From the NCBI GenBank assembly GCA_963995525.1, contig OZ023211.1, positions 59,713,378-59,777,377 on the forward strand: 64,000 nucleotides of DNA, read 5' to 3'. The stretch's first letter is position 1. Each line of letters starts with the position of its first letter. Both the position numbers and the translations under genes were made by a program. Under the pieces are notes generated by a model. That model did not search any database and had not been told where the DNA came from. It was given only the letters and a program-made list of their open reading frames with translations. Below are positions 38,744 to 52,100 of the stretch, piece by piece. The DNA comes from Escarpia spicata (taxonomy: Eukaryota > Annelida > Polychaeta > Sabellida > Siboglinidae).

Positions 38744-40425
38744 TACTTTAGTTCGGTGTTTACCAGGGAAGATATTAGTTCACTACCAGTACCAGAGGCT
38801 ACGTTCAAGGGGGCGGAATCGGAATATTTAGGACAGTTAATTGTAACCCCGGAATTGGTAGCTAAGAAAATAAGGGCAATGAAGGACAATAAATCACCTG
38901 GAGTGGGTGGGATTCCACTCAAACTACTGTTGGAAATTGTAGAACAAATTAGCATTCCGCTTGCAAAAATGTTCAACTAAGTCATTAAGGGAGTGGTTCT
39001 TTTAGAATGGAAAGAAGCAAACATCATACCGTTATTTAAAAAGGGTTCGAGAAACAAGTCGGAGAAATACAGACAAGTGAGGTTAATATCGGTGATTATT
39101 TGCAAATTATTAGAAAGATTAATTAAAGATCACATGGTGGATTTTATTGTTAAACATAACTTGATAAACCCATATCAACGTGGGTTTCTAAAAGTGAGAT
39201 CATGTTTAACAAATATGTTATGTTTTTTTGAAGACATCACTAAGTGGGTAGAGAGGACGATAGTATCTATTTAGATTTTCAGAAAGCTTACGACAAACTA
39301 CCACATCATAGATTACTGCTTAAACTAAAGGCCCACAGCATAGGGGATGGTATAATTAACTGGATAGAAAAATGGCTGATTGACAGAAAACAATGGGTAG
39401 TACTTGATGCGGAGGCTTCAAATTGGAAATCTTTTTTGAAAGGGGTACCACAAGAATCAGTACTGGGACCTATATTATTCTTAATATATATGGAGGATTT
39501 GGACGATGATATAACAAATAAGGTGGTGCAATTTGCGGATGATACAAATGTGTTTAGAAGGATTAAACGTGATGGAGATAGACAGCATTTGCAAGATGAT
39601 CTCTACAGGTTAATTAAATGGCAAATTTTTTGAAATGTAAATGCCTCCACACAGAACATGGGAACGAAGATGTACAATATACAATGGGTGGGGTACTGTA
39701 CCACGTACTGCTATAAAAGAAAAGGACATAGGATTAACAATTAGTGCTGATATGACGATTTTAGAGCAGTCCGGAAGTGCAGCTTCAAAGGGAAATCAAA
39801 TCCTTGGATTAATTAAGCGAAATATATAGTGCATAATGAAAAAGAACTAATAATACCGCTGTACAATACAATAAGTAGGCCTCATTTATAATATTGTATA
39901 CAAGCGTGGGGGCCATATCGCAAGAAAGACATATATATGCTAGAAAGAGTACACAGGAGAGCGACTAAAATGATACCAAAACTTAAAAATCTTAGTTACG
40001 AAATACGCCTAAAAGAATGTGGTCTAACAACACTAGAGACCAGGAGATTGAGAGGAAATCAGATAGAAGTGTTTAAAATATTGAATGGTTATGAAAATAT
40101 TGTAGACATATTTTTCTCAGTTAAGAAAGATAGAAGGACTAAGGGACATGAAGTTACATTAGTAAAGGAGTAGTGCAGATTATATATAAGAAAGTTCCAT
40201 TTTCCCAAATGACTGTGAACGATTGGAACAGATTATCTTATGAGTGTGTGAGTGCTAGTAGTGTGGATATGTTTAAAAATAAAATTGACACATACTGCAG
40301 AAGGGCGGGATACATATAAATAAATAGGGTTGGACTCTCGATAAGCCAAAAGGCGTCCTTGTCCACCTGCCATCTATAGTTAATTATCTGGATGGCAATC
40401 TTGTTAAATCTTGTTAAGTCTTTCC
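38744..40425 (+). mobile_element. CR1-type LINE, 5' end missing
   Basis: Starts at the pogo right end with FSSVFTREDISSLPVPEA, then DNKSPGVGGIPLKLLLEIVE, SVLGPILFLIYMEDL and the catalytic FADDTNVFRRIK (39535), then ERVHRRATKMIPKLKNL and the 3' UTR with CTTGTTAAATCTTGTTAA at about 40405. Same family as the copies at 18.6 and 44.95 kb. Frames change several times. Confidence 0.87.
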
Positions 40426-40723
40426 AGCCTACCCCCATTAATAAATTGTAACTGGTCACTGGCCTAGTTGTTAGGACATAGGACAACTGTAACTGACTAA
40501 CCGACAACAGGCAGAGGACGGATGCTGGGTTGAAATTTCAGCCCGATACATGCAAAATTGACGGAGATGTGGGTGCACATACAAACAGAGAACGAACTGT
40601 TTTATAATATAGAAGTACATAGATCCTAGAATTAATACTATATTAACATTATTTTACGACAGTGTAGACCTACTTCTAAAACGCAGGTCCTATGTATTTC
40701 CTCAGTTCTGTATAGTCACTCCT

Positions 40724-42500
40724 CAGGCCCGTAGCCAGGGGGGTTCACGGAGCTCGCGTGAACTCCCCTTTTTGTGAACCCCTCTTTCTCCAAAATGTGA
40801 ACCTCCTCAAAATTACATCTTTAAAATGTGAACCACTAATTGTATTCCATGTTTCTCATAAACGTTAACCCCCCTCGTAAAAGGTGCTGCATAGTGTTCA
40901 AGCATTACAAGAAATGCCAAGAAAGCCTTCTTTGTACAGATGTTAAAGGGAGAACCCTTATCTATTAAGTGATATTTCGTGATTGTATGGGAGCCTGGCT
41001 GATTGAGTCTGTTATGTGTGAAAAGGACAGTCGCTAGAGGAAGGACCATCCATCATGTCAAAAGACCATCCAATTAGCCACGCTGCCACGCAGAAGGACT
41101 TCACACTATCCCAGGGTCTCCTGTCATGTAAACGCACGGGGTAACAAATACACAAGAAGCCAGTTTTACCCCAAACGTAAAAGTATTAGTCCTAATTGTA
41201 GTCACTCAGAGGTGACAGGTGCAGACAAAATACTGGTGAATGAACGGGGTGAAGATGATTTAACAATTATGAGCACAGAAATTAAGCCATAAAAAACAAT
41301 TCAATATTTCTCATCAGAAAGTTAAAAGTAAACAAGAGGTGCGGTTTTTTATTTTTAGTAAGCTGATTAATGTAACTACCGACTGTCAAAGAGGCGATTC
41401 TCAACGATCATCAACTTAAGATGTGTAGCGAGTGTATTGCTTACAAGCTGCAAACCCGGTAGACAAACCCATCTGGCTTAACACAAATCATAATTTTAAA
41501 CTATTGCGCTGGAACGCGAATTTCGACGAATAATTATATTGAACCAATACAAAATAAAATTTAGCTTCACCTATTTTAAAATGCGCGTGCTGATGAGAAA
41601 TCGCGTCGTTGTGTGGCTGTATAGTTGCCGAAATACTGTGGTTGCTTGTTGCATGTTTGTAGATCTCAGGAAGGGGAGCTTTGTCGCTGATGAGGAGGCA
41701 AGAATGTGTGAAGGGCCTTTATTATCAATTATTATGTTCATTTTGTGTTCGGTATAGTTATAAAATACAAGTTTGTATTTCCTGGAGTCAGTGTGGTTTA
41801 CAGGATATGGTACTTGACTGTTTGACAACTAGAATTAAGTTCAAATTCCACAAGAGGACAATAATTGTTCTACTCTTCTATATACCGGGCAAGTTTAATA
41901 AATAAAGGTTTGTAAATTTACTAATTTAATTGTGTTTATGATAAATTCTGGAACTTTTGCACATATGATCAGATAAATATAATGTATTAATTGAGTGAAA
42001 AGCAGATTGTGAATATCACACTTGAACTGTTTATTTTGAACAATAACTTGGACACACCCACACTCCTCGGTGCCTCGTTTATTATAATTATTAATATGAA
42101 CAAATTCACACACGGCGAAGGGTTTCGAGTAATTAATTCAGTTATATTAACAATATACTATCACTGCGTGTTGGCTTTTATGAATACAATTGGGGGTAAA
42201 TTAGGCTTAATCAGGCAACAAAATGGGACCAATCTCCACAGACCACATGACTCCCACTTTGTTTGAAAACGCACCCCCAAAACGACCTCGCTATATGGGC
42301 CTGCTGGGGAAGATGAAAGGACATAAGACGAAACCACATGGTCCACCAATCTCACACCCACTTCGTTGTTCTTCCAGTTATAACTGTAAACTTCTGCATT
42401 ATTAACATGTGTGGCCCTCTGCATTGTGAAAAAACATAACCGCACGTGAACTTGTGGCGCCCCTGGAATCTGAATTGGTAAAATGTGAATCCCCATTATG
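40724..42500 (-). mobile_element. Non-autonomous DNA element, copy B (inverted relative to copy A)
   Basis: Begins CAGGCCCGTAGCCAGGGGGG and is homologous to copy A (20158-21609) along its length in opposite orientation. Shared landmarks include TTTAGCTTCACCTATTTTA, ATGCGCGTGCTGATGAGAA, GAAGGGCCTTTATTA and AATTGGTAAAATGTGAA. Its right end has lost the terminal CAGGCCCGTAGCC, so the exact end near 42500 is uncertain. It has retained the outer end that is degraded in copy A. Confidence 0.75.
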
Positions 42501-42509
42501 AATCTAGAC

Positions 42510-43060
42510 TAGTGCCGCAATCGTCCCCTGGTAAGTGCTTAGTAAGTCCCTATAAAAACGACAGGTGGCGATGGTAGTACGGAATGTATACAAAGGGAGC
42601 AATCATTTTCATATATTGCACCACAGACCCCGCAATTTCATCAAGTTGTGAAACCGTAGTTTATACAGATGTGTGCATGTAGCCCGCACCAGAGTACCAT
42701 TATACAGTTACCCGAACATAGTGTGTAAGTATGGATGCACTTTTATGTATTTTTCACGTATCATTATTGCGTTTTGGTAGCTTTTTAAATAAAACAGACG
42801 ATAATATAAAAACATGATGCCGCAAGTTTGTCATGATTTATATCAGACGAAATTTAAATTACTTTCATTTGGGCCTGGCCTCAGCCCCCCACCACAGACG
42901 AAAATGTATACAAAATTAACATTGATATGACGATTGCGTCGTACAGCCATAGATATAATGCATACAGCACAGTCAACACGACAACAGTAAACATAGCGGG
43001 ACCGCGCCGTTTCCAAGAAAATAAGCTATTAGAAAATGACATCCCTGTGGCGAAACTGTA
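42510..43060. other. No supported feature
   Basis: Intergenic sequence without recognisable gene or repeat. Confidence 0.4.
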
Positions 43061-43062
43061 TC

Positions 43063-43135
43063 CTGCAAATGTAGAAAGATACTCGAATACATAGTTAATT
43101 TAACTATGTATTCGAGTATCTTTCTACATTTGCAG
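43063..43135. repeat. Perfect palindrome, 36-bp arms, 1-base spacer
   Basis: The arm beginning CTGCAAATGTAGAAAGATAC is followed after one T (43099) by its exact reverse complement. No mismatch in 36 paired positions. Confidence 0.98.
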
Positions 43136-43259
43136 ACTTAATGTACAGCGGCAGCAATATCGCGGCGAAGTTTGTTTGAAACTGGCAGAAAAATGGTCGT
43201 CTAGTTTGGACTTTGGTTATGTATTTGTATTATTTATTTTAAAGCAGTGAGTAATTGTG

Positions 43260-43335
43260 ATTGTTATCTATTAGTTTTATGTACAGCACTATGAACATTA
43301 ATGGCTATGGTGCTGCATAAAAATTATATTATACT
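43260..43335 (+). repeat. Possible LINE/SINE 3' tail
   Basis: GTACAGCACTATGAACATTA followed by GGCTATGGTGCTGCATAAA resembles the short hairpin tails of CR1/L2-type retroelements. No upstream body recognised. Confidence 0.3.
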
Positions 43336-43339
43336 AGTT

Positions 43340-44945
43340 AAATACACATTTTAGTCAGTACAGCTGTATATACTTATTTTTCCGGTACTTTAATTTCACA
43401 TAACGTAACTTATTTCTTTACAAAGATATATTTTATATATTTGTATATTGTATTTTTATTCTTTCTTAAATTGTTATGATAGTGATTATGTTTTACCAAT
43501 GAATCCATTATGTATTTTATCCGGATACACTGCATTATACAATTAGCAGTTTATTATTATTATGTGTGTGTGTAGGCTTGCTCTCTTAAATTATATTAAT
43601 ATATGTTGTTTTCACATAAATCTGAGGAAACCTTTGTGTGAAGAATCAATATTCTTCATTATTTAGTTATGTCATCGATTGAGTACAAACAAATTGTTAA
43701 ACAATTTTCTTAATTGTGAAATAATTAGCATTATCTAACACAAATAAATGTTGTTCGTATTCAGTTGAAAGGTATAATAGTTCTGGTATTATGTGCAATT
43801 GTGAATTAAGTATACATAATAAGGCTGTCAATACCAAACAGTTACTTTATTGTTAGTTCACAATAATTAATGTTTTCAACAGTAACTTTTTTATAACCCC
43901 TATAATAATATTAATTCGTTAGCAACACATACCATACTAAATTAAAACCAAATAGGCCATTACACCAATACAATACATCATAAACGTAGTGTAGCGGGGG
44001 ATTTACCATGAATGATTAAATGATGACTCATTTATTGTGTTAATAAACTAAAATACAAATAGAACTAAAATAAACAAAAACCCCAACTGGGAACTGCAGT
44101 ATAACACAGTGCATGAGCACTGCTCAGTGCAATCACACCATGCACTGTCTTACATCTTCATTTGTGTTTTTTCTCTCTGTTAAAATATGAAACTTCGTGG
44201 GAAAACACTGGAGCGCTATATGTCTGTCCAGCTTCTCTCAGAACTCTGTGATGGCGTCTCTTGCATAACCCTGGCTTAGTGACCAAGGTATGACCCTCAC
44301 TTGATGACTGCTGGGGAAACTGACACTGCAGGGGAAGCTGACTTATGGGCTTTTTCAGGCCATAACGTTACACTGGTGAAATGGGGTCTACAGACTTAAC
44401 ACATTAAAAGTAATCAGAACAAAAAGAGTACTTGGAGTTTTGGAATAATGGAAATAAATAATTAACTAATTCGTCAGTAACCCTGCCGGTTACAGTAGTT
44501 TAACAAATTAGCTCATTAATAGAGTAGGCCTCGCTGTGATAAGGAGGTCAACAAACGGAACATATCGGGAATAATACATATTTATTTGCAACTTTAATGA
44601 CTTGTAATAAGCGCCCATTGACGCTGCAGCCTCACTGACACTGACACTGGTCTCGAGCGATTTTATTTGTGTGCTATCGTTTCAATGCAAAATTCCATTG
44701 CAATGCTGTATTGTAATTTTTTCTCAAATCTAAAACTTGCACTGAATGATGGCACACCAGCCAGGTTTATTAAGACTGTAGCTGCCAGTTTAACATACAC
44801 TTTCACCGAAGCAGTATGAAACGAAACAACATCCAAGGGATACCGAATTGGACGGTGCACAAATTTAGGACGTGCAACTATAAATGGATATGCAGTTTGA
44901 AATTTGTATTGATATCACTAGCTGCAGTAAGGTCGATAATAGTCC
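43340..44945. other. No supported gene
   Basis: Strongly AT-rich. A small self-complementary segment GTGCATGAGCACTGCTCAGTGC lies near 44110. Nothing else identified. Confidence 0.4.
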
Positions 44946-44949
44946 CTAG

Positions 44950-47660
44950 GCTTCAGGAGTCAGGCATTGGTTGTATGTAATGTTTAGAAAAGATAGAATA
45001 GGAAGAAAGGGAGGTGGAGTTATTTTATATATTCAAGAATCTATTCAGGCTTATGAAATAAAATTAGAAAGAGAAGCAGATTGCGAAGAAGCTGTTTGGT
45101 GTAACATAGTTACAGGAAACTCAACGTTAACGGTTGGGTTAGTTTATCGAAGTCCAAACATAAGCATAGAAGAGAATGAAAAAATACAAAACGCTATAAG
45201 GGAAGTAAGCAAACGGGACTGTATTATTATGGGGGATTTTAACCATGGGCATATACAATGGAAATCTCTACAGAGTATGGGGAGAGAGGACCACAAGTTT
45301 TTAGTTTTAGTTCAAGATACATTCCTTTCTCAACATGTGCTAGAACCAACCAGGGGTGAGAATGTGTTAGACATAGTTTTGTCCTCACAGAATGAATTAG
45401 TTGACAATGTCAAGATATGTGAGCCACTGGGGAGTAGCGATCACAACCAGATACATTTTACGATCAAAGTAAAATCAGAAAGGAATAGTAAAAAGCAGTA
45501 TAGGAGAAATTTCCACAAAGGAAGGTATAAGGACATGAGGAAATATTTAGCAAAGATAGACTGGAATAAGACACTGAAAAATAAGACGACAACAGAATGC
45601 TGGAATATATTAAAGAGTGAAATTAAGTGCATAGTCGATAAATTTGTACCCTTCAAAAAACAAGGAAAACGGTCCAAAAAGAAACACTTATCGAAAGAAG
45701 CCATTAGAAAAATTAAGTATAAACAAATGATGTGGAAGTCATATACCAGGTAGATGTACTGGAAATGATGAAGACTACAACAGTTATAAAGAAGCACTTA
45801 ACCAAGCTACAGCTGAAATTAGAAATTCAAAGAGAAGCTATGAACAACAATTAGCTAGTAATATAAAACATGACAGCAAGAGTTTTTATGCGTATGTTTG
45901 AAGCAAACAGAAAGTTCAAAATAAGGTCGGTCCTCTAGAAGATAGTGCTGGAAATATAATATCAGAGGGATTCATAATGGCAGAAGACCTGAATGAGTAC
46001 TTTAGTTCAGTGTTTACCAGGGAAGATATTAGTTCACTGCCAATACCAGAGGCTAAGTTCAAGGGGGCAGATTCAGACTATTTAGGACAATTAATTGTAA
46101 CCCCGGAAATGGTAGCTAAGAAAATAAGGGCTATGAAGGATAATAAATTGCCTGGAGTGGATGGTATTCCACCCAAACTACTATTGGAAATTGTAGAACA
46201 AATTAGCATACCACTTGCAACAGTTTTCAACTTGTCATTAGAAAAGGGAGTGGTTCCTATAGAATGGAAAGAAGCAAACATTATACCGTTATTCAAAAAA
46301 GGTTCGAGAAACAAGTCAGAGAACTATAGACCAGTGAGTTTAACATCAGTGATTTGTAAATTATTAGAAAGACTAATTAAAGATCACATGGTGGATTTTC
46401 TTATTAAACAAAGCTGGATAAACCCATCTCAACATGGTTTTTTTAAAGCGAGGTCATACTTAACAAATATGTTATGTTTTTTGGAAGACATCACTAAGTG
46501 GGTAGATGAGGGATCACCAGTAGATATCGTCTACTTAGATTTTCCAAAAGCTTTTGACAAAGTACCACATCAAAGATTACTGCTTAAACTAAAAGCCCAT
46601 GGCATAGGAAATGGTATAATAAACTGGATAGAACAATGGCTAATTGACAGAAGACAACGTGTAGTAGTTGATGGGTGGCTTCAAACTGGAAATCGGTATT
46701 GAGTGGGGTACCACAGGGATCAGTATTAGGTCCTATATTATTCTTAATATATATCAACGATTTGGATGATGAAATAACAAGCAAGGTGTTAAAATTTGCG
46801 GATGATACAAAAGTGTTTAGAAGGATTAAAAGTGATGGAGATAGACAGCATTTACAAGATGATCTTGACAGGTTGATCAAATGGTCTGAAAAGTGGCAAA
46901 TGCTGTTCAATTTTGGGAAATGTAAATGCCTCCACACAGGACATGGGGACGAAGAAGTAGAATATACAATGGGGGGTACTGTACTAAGTACTACTGTAAA
47001 AGAAAAGGACTTAGGGTTAACCATTAGTGCTGATATGAAGATTTCAGAGCAGTGCGGAATTGCAGCTTCAAAGGGAAATCAAATCCTTGGATTAATTAAG
47101 CGAAACATAACGTATAAGAAAAAAGAGCTAATAATACCGCTGTACAAAACAATAGGAGGCCATATCGCAGGAAGGATATAGATATGCTAGAAAGAGTGCA
47201 GAGGAGAGCAACTAAAATGATACCAAATCTGAGGGATCTTAGTTACGAAATACGCCTAAAAAAATGCGGTTTAACAACACTAGAGACCAGGAGATCAGAT
47301 AGAAGTGTTTAAAATATTGAAGGGTTATGAAAATATTGATAGAAATATGTTTTTCTCAGTTAAGAAAGATAGAAGGACTAGAGGACATGAACTTGCATTA
47401 GCAAAGGAGCAGAGTAGATTGGATATAAGAAAATTTTCATTTTCATAAAGGACTGTAAATGAATGGAACAAATTACCTGCTGATTGTGGGGTGCTAGTAG
47501 CGTGAATGTTTAAAAATAAAATCGACACATACCTCAGATGGGTGGGATACACATAGATAAAAGGGTCGGACTCTCGATAAGCCAAAGGGCTTCCTTGTCC
47601 ACCTGCCACCTATAGTTAATTCTCTGGGTGGCAATCTTGTTAAATCTTGTTAAAGTTGGT
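44950..47660 (+). mobile_element. CR1-type LINE, best-preserved copy, 5'-truncated
   Basis: 44971-45753 encodes the C-terminal two thirds of an APE-type endonuclease (GGGVILYIQESIQA, VGLVYRSPN, IIMGDFNH, LDIVLSS, catalytic SDH in GSSDHNQIHF) and the linker. The RT follows after frameshifts near 45755 and 46670: DNKLPGVDGIPPKLLLEIVE, YRPVSLTSVICKLLERLIKD, YLDFPKAFDKVPHQRLL, GVPQGSVLGPILFLIYINDL, intact catalytic FADDTKVF (about 46796) and thumb. A deletion at 47155 joins KTIGGHIAGRI out of frame. The 3' UTR ends with repeated TCTTGTTAAA at about 47655. It reads as inactive because of the frameshifts, but is the best template for the local family. Confidence 0.9.
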
Positions 47661-48104
47661 AAACCTTCCCTCGAACCAACTGCAACTAAAAATGTACAAG
47701 TTGTGTCGTGAGGTGTGTGTACTTTACTTTAGCTAAGCTTAGGGAAAGGGAAGAAATAAACACCCTGCGGGTGCTGTCAACAAGCATATCTTGAATCATT
47801 GTTGCTAGTCCTATAACTGCAATGCTTGTTAACCATACTAAACAATCAGCCTTACACTGGCGACCTAGAATACATGAATACAATAGCATTTATTGCCAAT
47901 AATCCAACATGTAAACAATGTCGAAACGTCAATGTTTGCCCGTCTTCCGGTTTTTGTTCGTGCACATGCAAAAAACACCACACGTCATGTATTATATTTA
48001 GCGCTGTGCCTCAATGCTGGTGAGTGCTATGTTAATGGCCATAAATGGGAGGTGTTTGCTGGCTGGCAAACAAAATAAAAATGGGATAAATTGAGTTACA
48101 GTCG

Positions 48105-48450
48105 TTAGGTTTTTAGAAGGATGGGGGATGCCCAGAGCCACCCTTCAAGGATGGTTCTGAAGGCAGCTGCGGAGTCTGCAATTAAGGGGGGCTCTTGGTT
48201 GGATGGTGTTCCAGAGACAGATGGCAGAGGGAAAGAAGGAGTGCAGATACATGTTGGTTCTGGAGTGGGGGATAAAGAGTTTGGAAGGCTTGCTTTGTGT
48301 GAGCCGGCTGGATGGAATGATGTTGTGTTCCCTCTGGTTGATGTCAACAAAACCACCCATGATCTGTACATCATGGTGGCCTTGCTGATGATGTTTTGAG
48401 AGGTTAGAGGCCAAGTTCTGTGACAAGGGCTGTGGTTTGTCGGAAGTCAC
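48105..48450 (-). mobile_element. LINE ORF2 C-terminal fragment
   Basis: The minus strand reads PSRLTQSKPSKLFIPHSRTN, MYLHSFFPSAICLWNTI and a final NCRLRSCLQ, the usual C-terminal signature of L2/CR1-type ORF2 (R[TN]..YK[YH]SFFPR.I..WN.L). Truncated on both sides and on the opposite strand to the CR1 copy next door. Confidence 0.65.
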
Positions 48451-48559
48451 ACGAGATGCAATGATAAGTATATTAGCAATAGCTTAAAATATCGATGTCC
48501 AATGAAACTACCTAGAGCAATATCAAGTTTAGTATTGGTCATTGCAATTGTTTAACAAC

Positions 48560-48892
48560 TAGTGCAGTGAAGCGCAGTGGCTAGAGCTTTGGGTTCTCGA
48601 CCAAGAGAACCCGGGCTTGAATCCTGTGCTGCGGTGTCGAACCTTGGGCAAGTTCGTTCACTCTACATTGCTCCAGTTCTCTCAGCTCTATGAATGAGTA
48701 CATTGGTGTAGACATTGGTGGATATTTGTGTACGAATAGTCTTCCCGCATTAATTGCAACATGGCCTGATGCTTCCCAGAAAAGTTGAGATGGTGTTTGA
48801 TTGAACAGATCTAACTGGGAGTAAAGTGTAAAGCACTTTGAGCAGACCTGAGGACTGGATGCCGCGCTATATAAGACCTTACCTTTTTTAAC
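48560..48892 (+). repeat. tRNA-derived SINE
   Basis: RNA polymerase III A-box-like TGGCTAGAGCTTTGG (48578) and B-box-like GGGCTTGAATCC (48613-48624) are correctly spaced. Next come a body with a TTCGTTCACTCTACATTGC block and a 3' part AAAGCACTTTGAGCAG...GCGCTATATAAG, the LINE-like tail common in such SINEs, ending at a short T run. Confidence 0.8.
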
Positions 48893-49119
48893 TAAGCCTT
48901 AGAGACTGCCTATCAGTTAACCAGTAAAATGTGTTTGTATCATTAATATCAGATTTGAAATTCTTAAACCACCTAAAAATAAAGAATCAGATCAAATTAA
49001 TCAAGCCAAGGACGAAACTCAAACTTGAACATCATTACAAGTTACACTATCAGTGGACTATGAATGTTATCTGTTTAGCTTGTGCAGATTGATGAATGCA
49101 GTTTTTGTGAAAATCCAAC

Positions 49120-52100
49120 ATGGATGATGTGAGACTGTCAAAGACCCTGTCATACATTCTCAGACATGGAGCTGCCAAGATGAACCTGCACATTCTGCAA
49201 GGTAAGGGGTAACATGTCGCAGAGATGTGAAAAAACTTTGCTCCTAGCCCCTACATGGTATTACTTAAATTTCCTAAAATATCTCAAATGTTTTGAGTAG
49301 CCGAGTCTTACTCTCCTGCGAAGCACTCATCAAATGCTAGAGATTTTACATCGGTTCTGCCTTGTTCCACATTGGTTCCACGTTTTACAGAGGCCCCTAT
49401 CCGTGGTCTATCCAAGTGCTATGAAGGATATTCTAGATGCACTTGTTTGTCTGCACCTTCATCCTTTTGGATGGTGGGGAGACATCACAAATACACCGGC
49501 ATGAAATATTATATTGTAATTGTGTAATTAATTACAATTACGGTGTAATTGAAATATTTGAAAGTATTGTAAGTGTAACTGATTTTGTGTGTGTTGTAAT
49601 TGGCCATTGTAATTGCCTTAATTGTTCAATTACAATTCAATGACTTTCCCATCGTTTCTCCAATTGTGGGTGAAACTCCCAGAACTGTTTTTTTTATTTC
49701 ATTATGAAAACCAAGGCTGTTTCCCTCCGAAATCACCTTCCCTCTCATACTCCTCATTGTTGGGTGTGTTATAGTCAGACAGTGAATCTTTCTGCTGAAC
49801 ATGGGCAGATAACAGCTGTCTGCCTGTCCTGCCACAGTCCTGGCACAGTCATGTTGCATAAAGCATTTAGCAGTGTCTTTCCAAACAATCAGTCACCCAT
49901 GGACAGGCACAGTGCCAACTAGTCTTTATTTGTCTTATTGACTTGGCACATTGGAAGCACTGATAGAGGGATAAAACATGGCTTATCTTCCATTGGGGAG
50001 GGCATATAGAGCTGACCCATTGAAGTACTAGCTCTAGCAGTAGCAGGCTTTAGCAGTTGACAAGTGTCAAGTAGGAGGCCAAAAACAAAGGATAGGCCTA
50101 CAGTCCAGTGCTACACAGGCTAGCTGTACCTATCTTAATTTAGTTAAATAAGGCTGTGCACTAACACTATCCTTTCACTGTGGAATTATTTTCTAGTAAG
50201 CTTGGGGGCAGCAAGGTGCTGAGAAGCCAATTGTGTAGTAATGATATAAATGTGGGATGATCTGAAATATATCATTAGTTCTGTTTATATTATTTTTAAT
50301 CCATTTTAATTGACAATTAAATTGTAATTGACAATTATAATTGTAATTGAATATATTTTGGGACAGTAATTGTATTTGAAATGGAAAATAATTGTAACTG
50401 TAAGTAAAATTATCCAGTCATGTAATTGACCCCAACCCTGGTCGTAATGACAGAGTAATCGATTGTAAAGCTTTTCTTTCTATATTTTTTAATAACAACA
50501 TGTGATATAAACAACATTAAAGCTAGCAACAATGGGATACTGGAAATTATTATGTTTTGTCATACTGGTAATTTAATGTGCTATTAAATTAAAATATTAT
50601 GTTTTAATGGAAATTATTTAAATATGAAATTAAATTATATAATATCTTAAGCCAGTCAAACTGTGAATGCACTTTTGCTGTGGTAGTAGCAGTACAATAT
50701 TTCTAGGTGGCTTCATCTATGTCGATGAACTCTTGCGCCAACCACAACTCAGCCGGTACACCATCGATGACATCACCAGAGTGGTTGCCACTAACGACAA
50801 GAAAAGATACTTCACGGAGTCAGACTCGGAGACAGGCAGACTGAAGATCAGAGCCAATCAGGGTCACACGATGCAGGTACGGTGGACCTCGCTTTACAGT
50901 CACCTCAGTAATGCAGCCACCTTATAATTAAGGTCACCCCAGAACAGTCCCAGATTATTTCCTCATACAATAAGTATAGGATATTGGTCACCTCGCTATT
51001 CAGGACACTTGTCCAGACCCAAAGGTGACCTTAATAGCGAGGTGTATATTTAATGTTTTATTTAAGACTGCAACATTTCTTCTATTGCCAGTTCTCTTGA
51101 AATGTAGATATTAGTTTATTACCATATTTAATGCAATCACCACAGTGGCGTGGATATTATAGTGCAAGAAATATCTGACATTGTGGATCACTGAATTATT
51201 ATAAGAATATCGTTGGACTCAATAAACCAATTACATCTTGGTCACAACAAACAGATCTTCTTGGTGATAGCCATAGTGTATATATTTAACAGTTCTGTAT
51301 TGTTGCACTTAAATATGGTTATTTTCACTACCCTGGTATCTTAGTTTTTACAAATAATTTGTTATTGTAATTTGAACATGGATATATATTATACAGTGTA
51401 TAGCAATAGAGACAGTTGTGTTCTAGGTTGCAGACCTGGAGTTGACACGAATAACAAATGCTGCAGACTTCCCTGTTGTTTTACATGGAACATACATGAA
51501 GAACTGGCAGAGTATAAAAATGCAGGTATGTTCAATGTTCATGTGGGGTGAAAGGTGGTCGCGCGGTAGAGAAGTTTGAATTCTGCTAATGACTGCTGTT
51601 ACGAAACTTGTGCAGTTTCATTCACCCCATGTTGCCGGTGTCTTTCGATAGATTAAGTTGTTGGTCCCTTCTACCGGGTGTCTGCACGAGAGGAAGTAAA
51701 AGACCCCACAAAGGGGATAAATGTATAACCTGTAGTGGACTCACTAACCCTAGAAAAGGATACTCGTAAATAAAAACATGATGTGTACACAATATAAAAT
51801 AAATTTATTTAAATTACCGGTACTGGTCATTACAGATATTGATTTAATACACTTCTAAATAGTGATGACTCTACACACATACATGTGTGTCTAGCGCCTG
51901 AGAACAATCTATATAAATAAATTGTATTATTATTATCAATGTTGATATTTTTTGGGCCACTAAGCTAAAATACGACAAATTAGCCAGCAAATTCAATCTA
52001 TTTTGTTGTGAAATTGTATTATACATTTTTAATTCACATGGAGCACAAATATATACTGTGTGGGTTTCAACATCACTTTTGGGAGAGACTATAGATTCAG

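Noticed and set aside
48578..48650. A tRNA gene
   Set aside because: A- and B-box-like sequences are present but no cloverleaf or anticodon arm; the body and tail identify a SINE.
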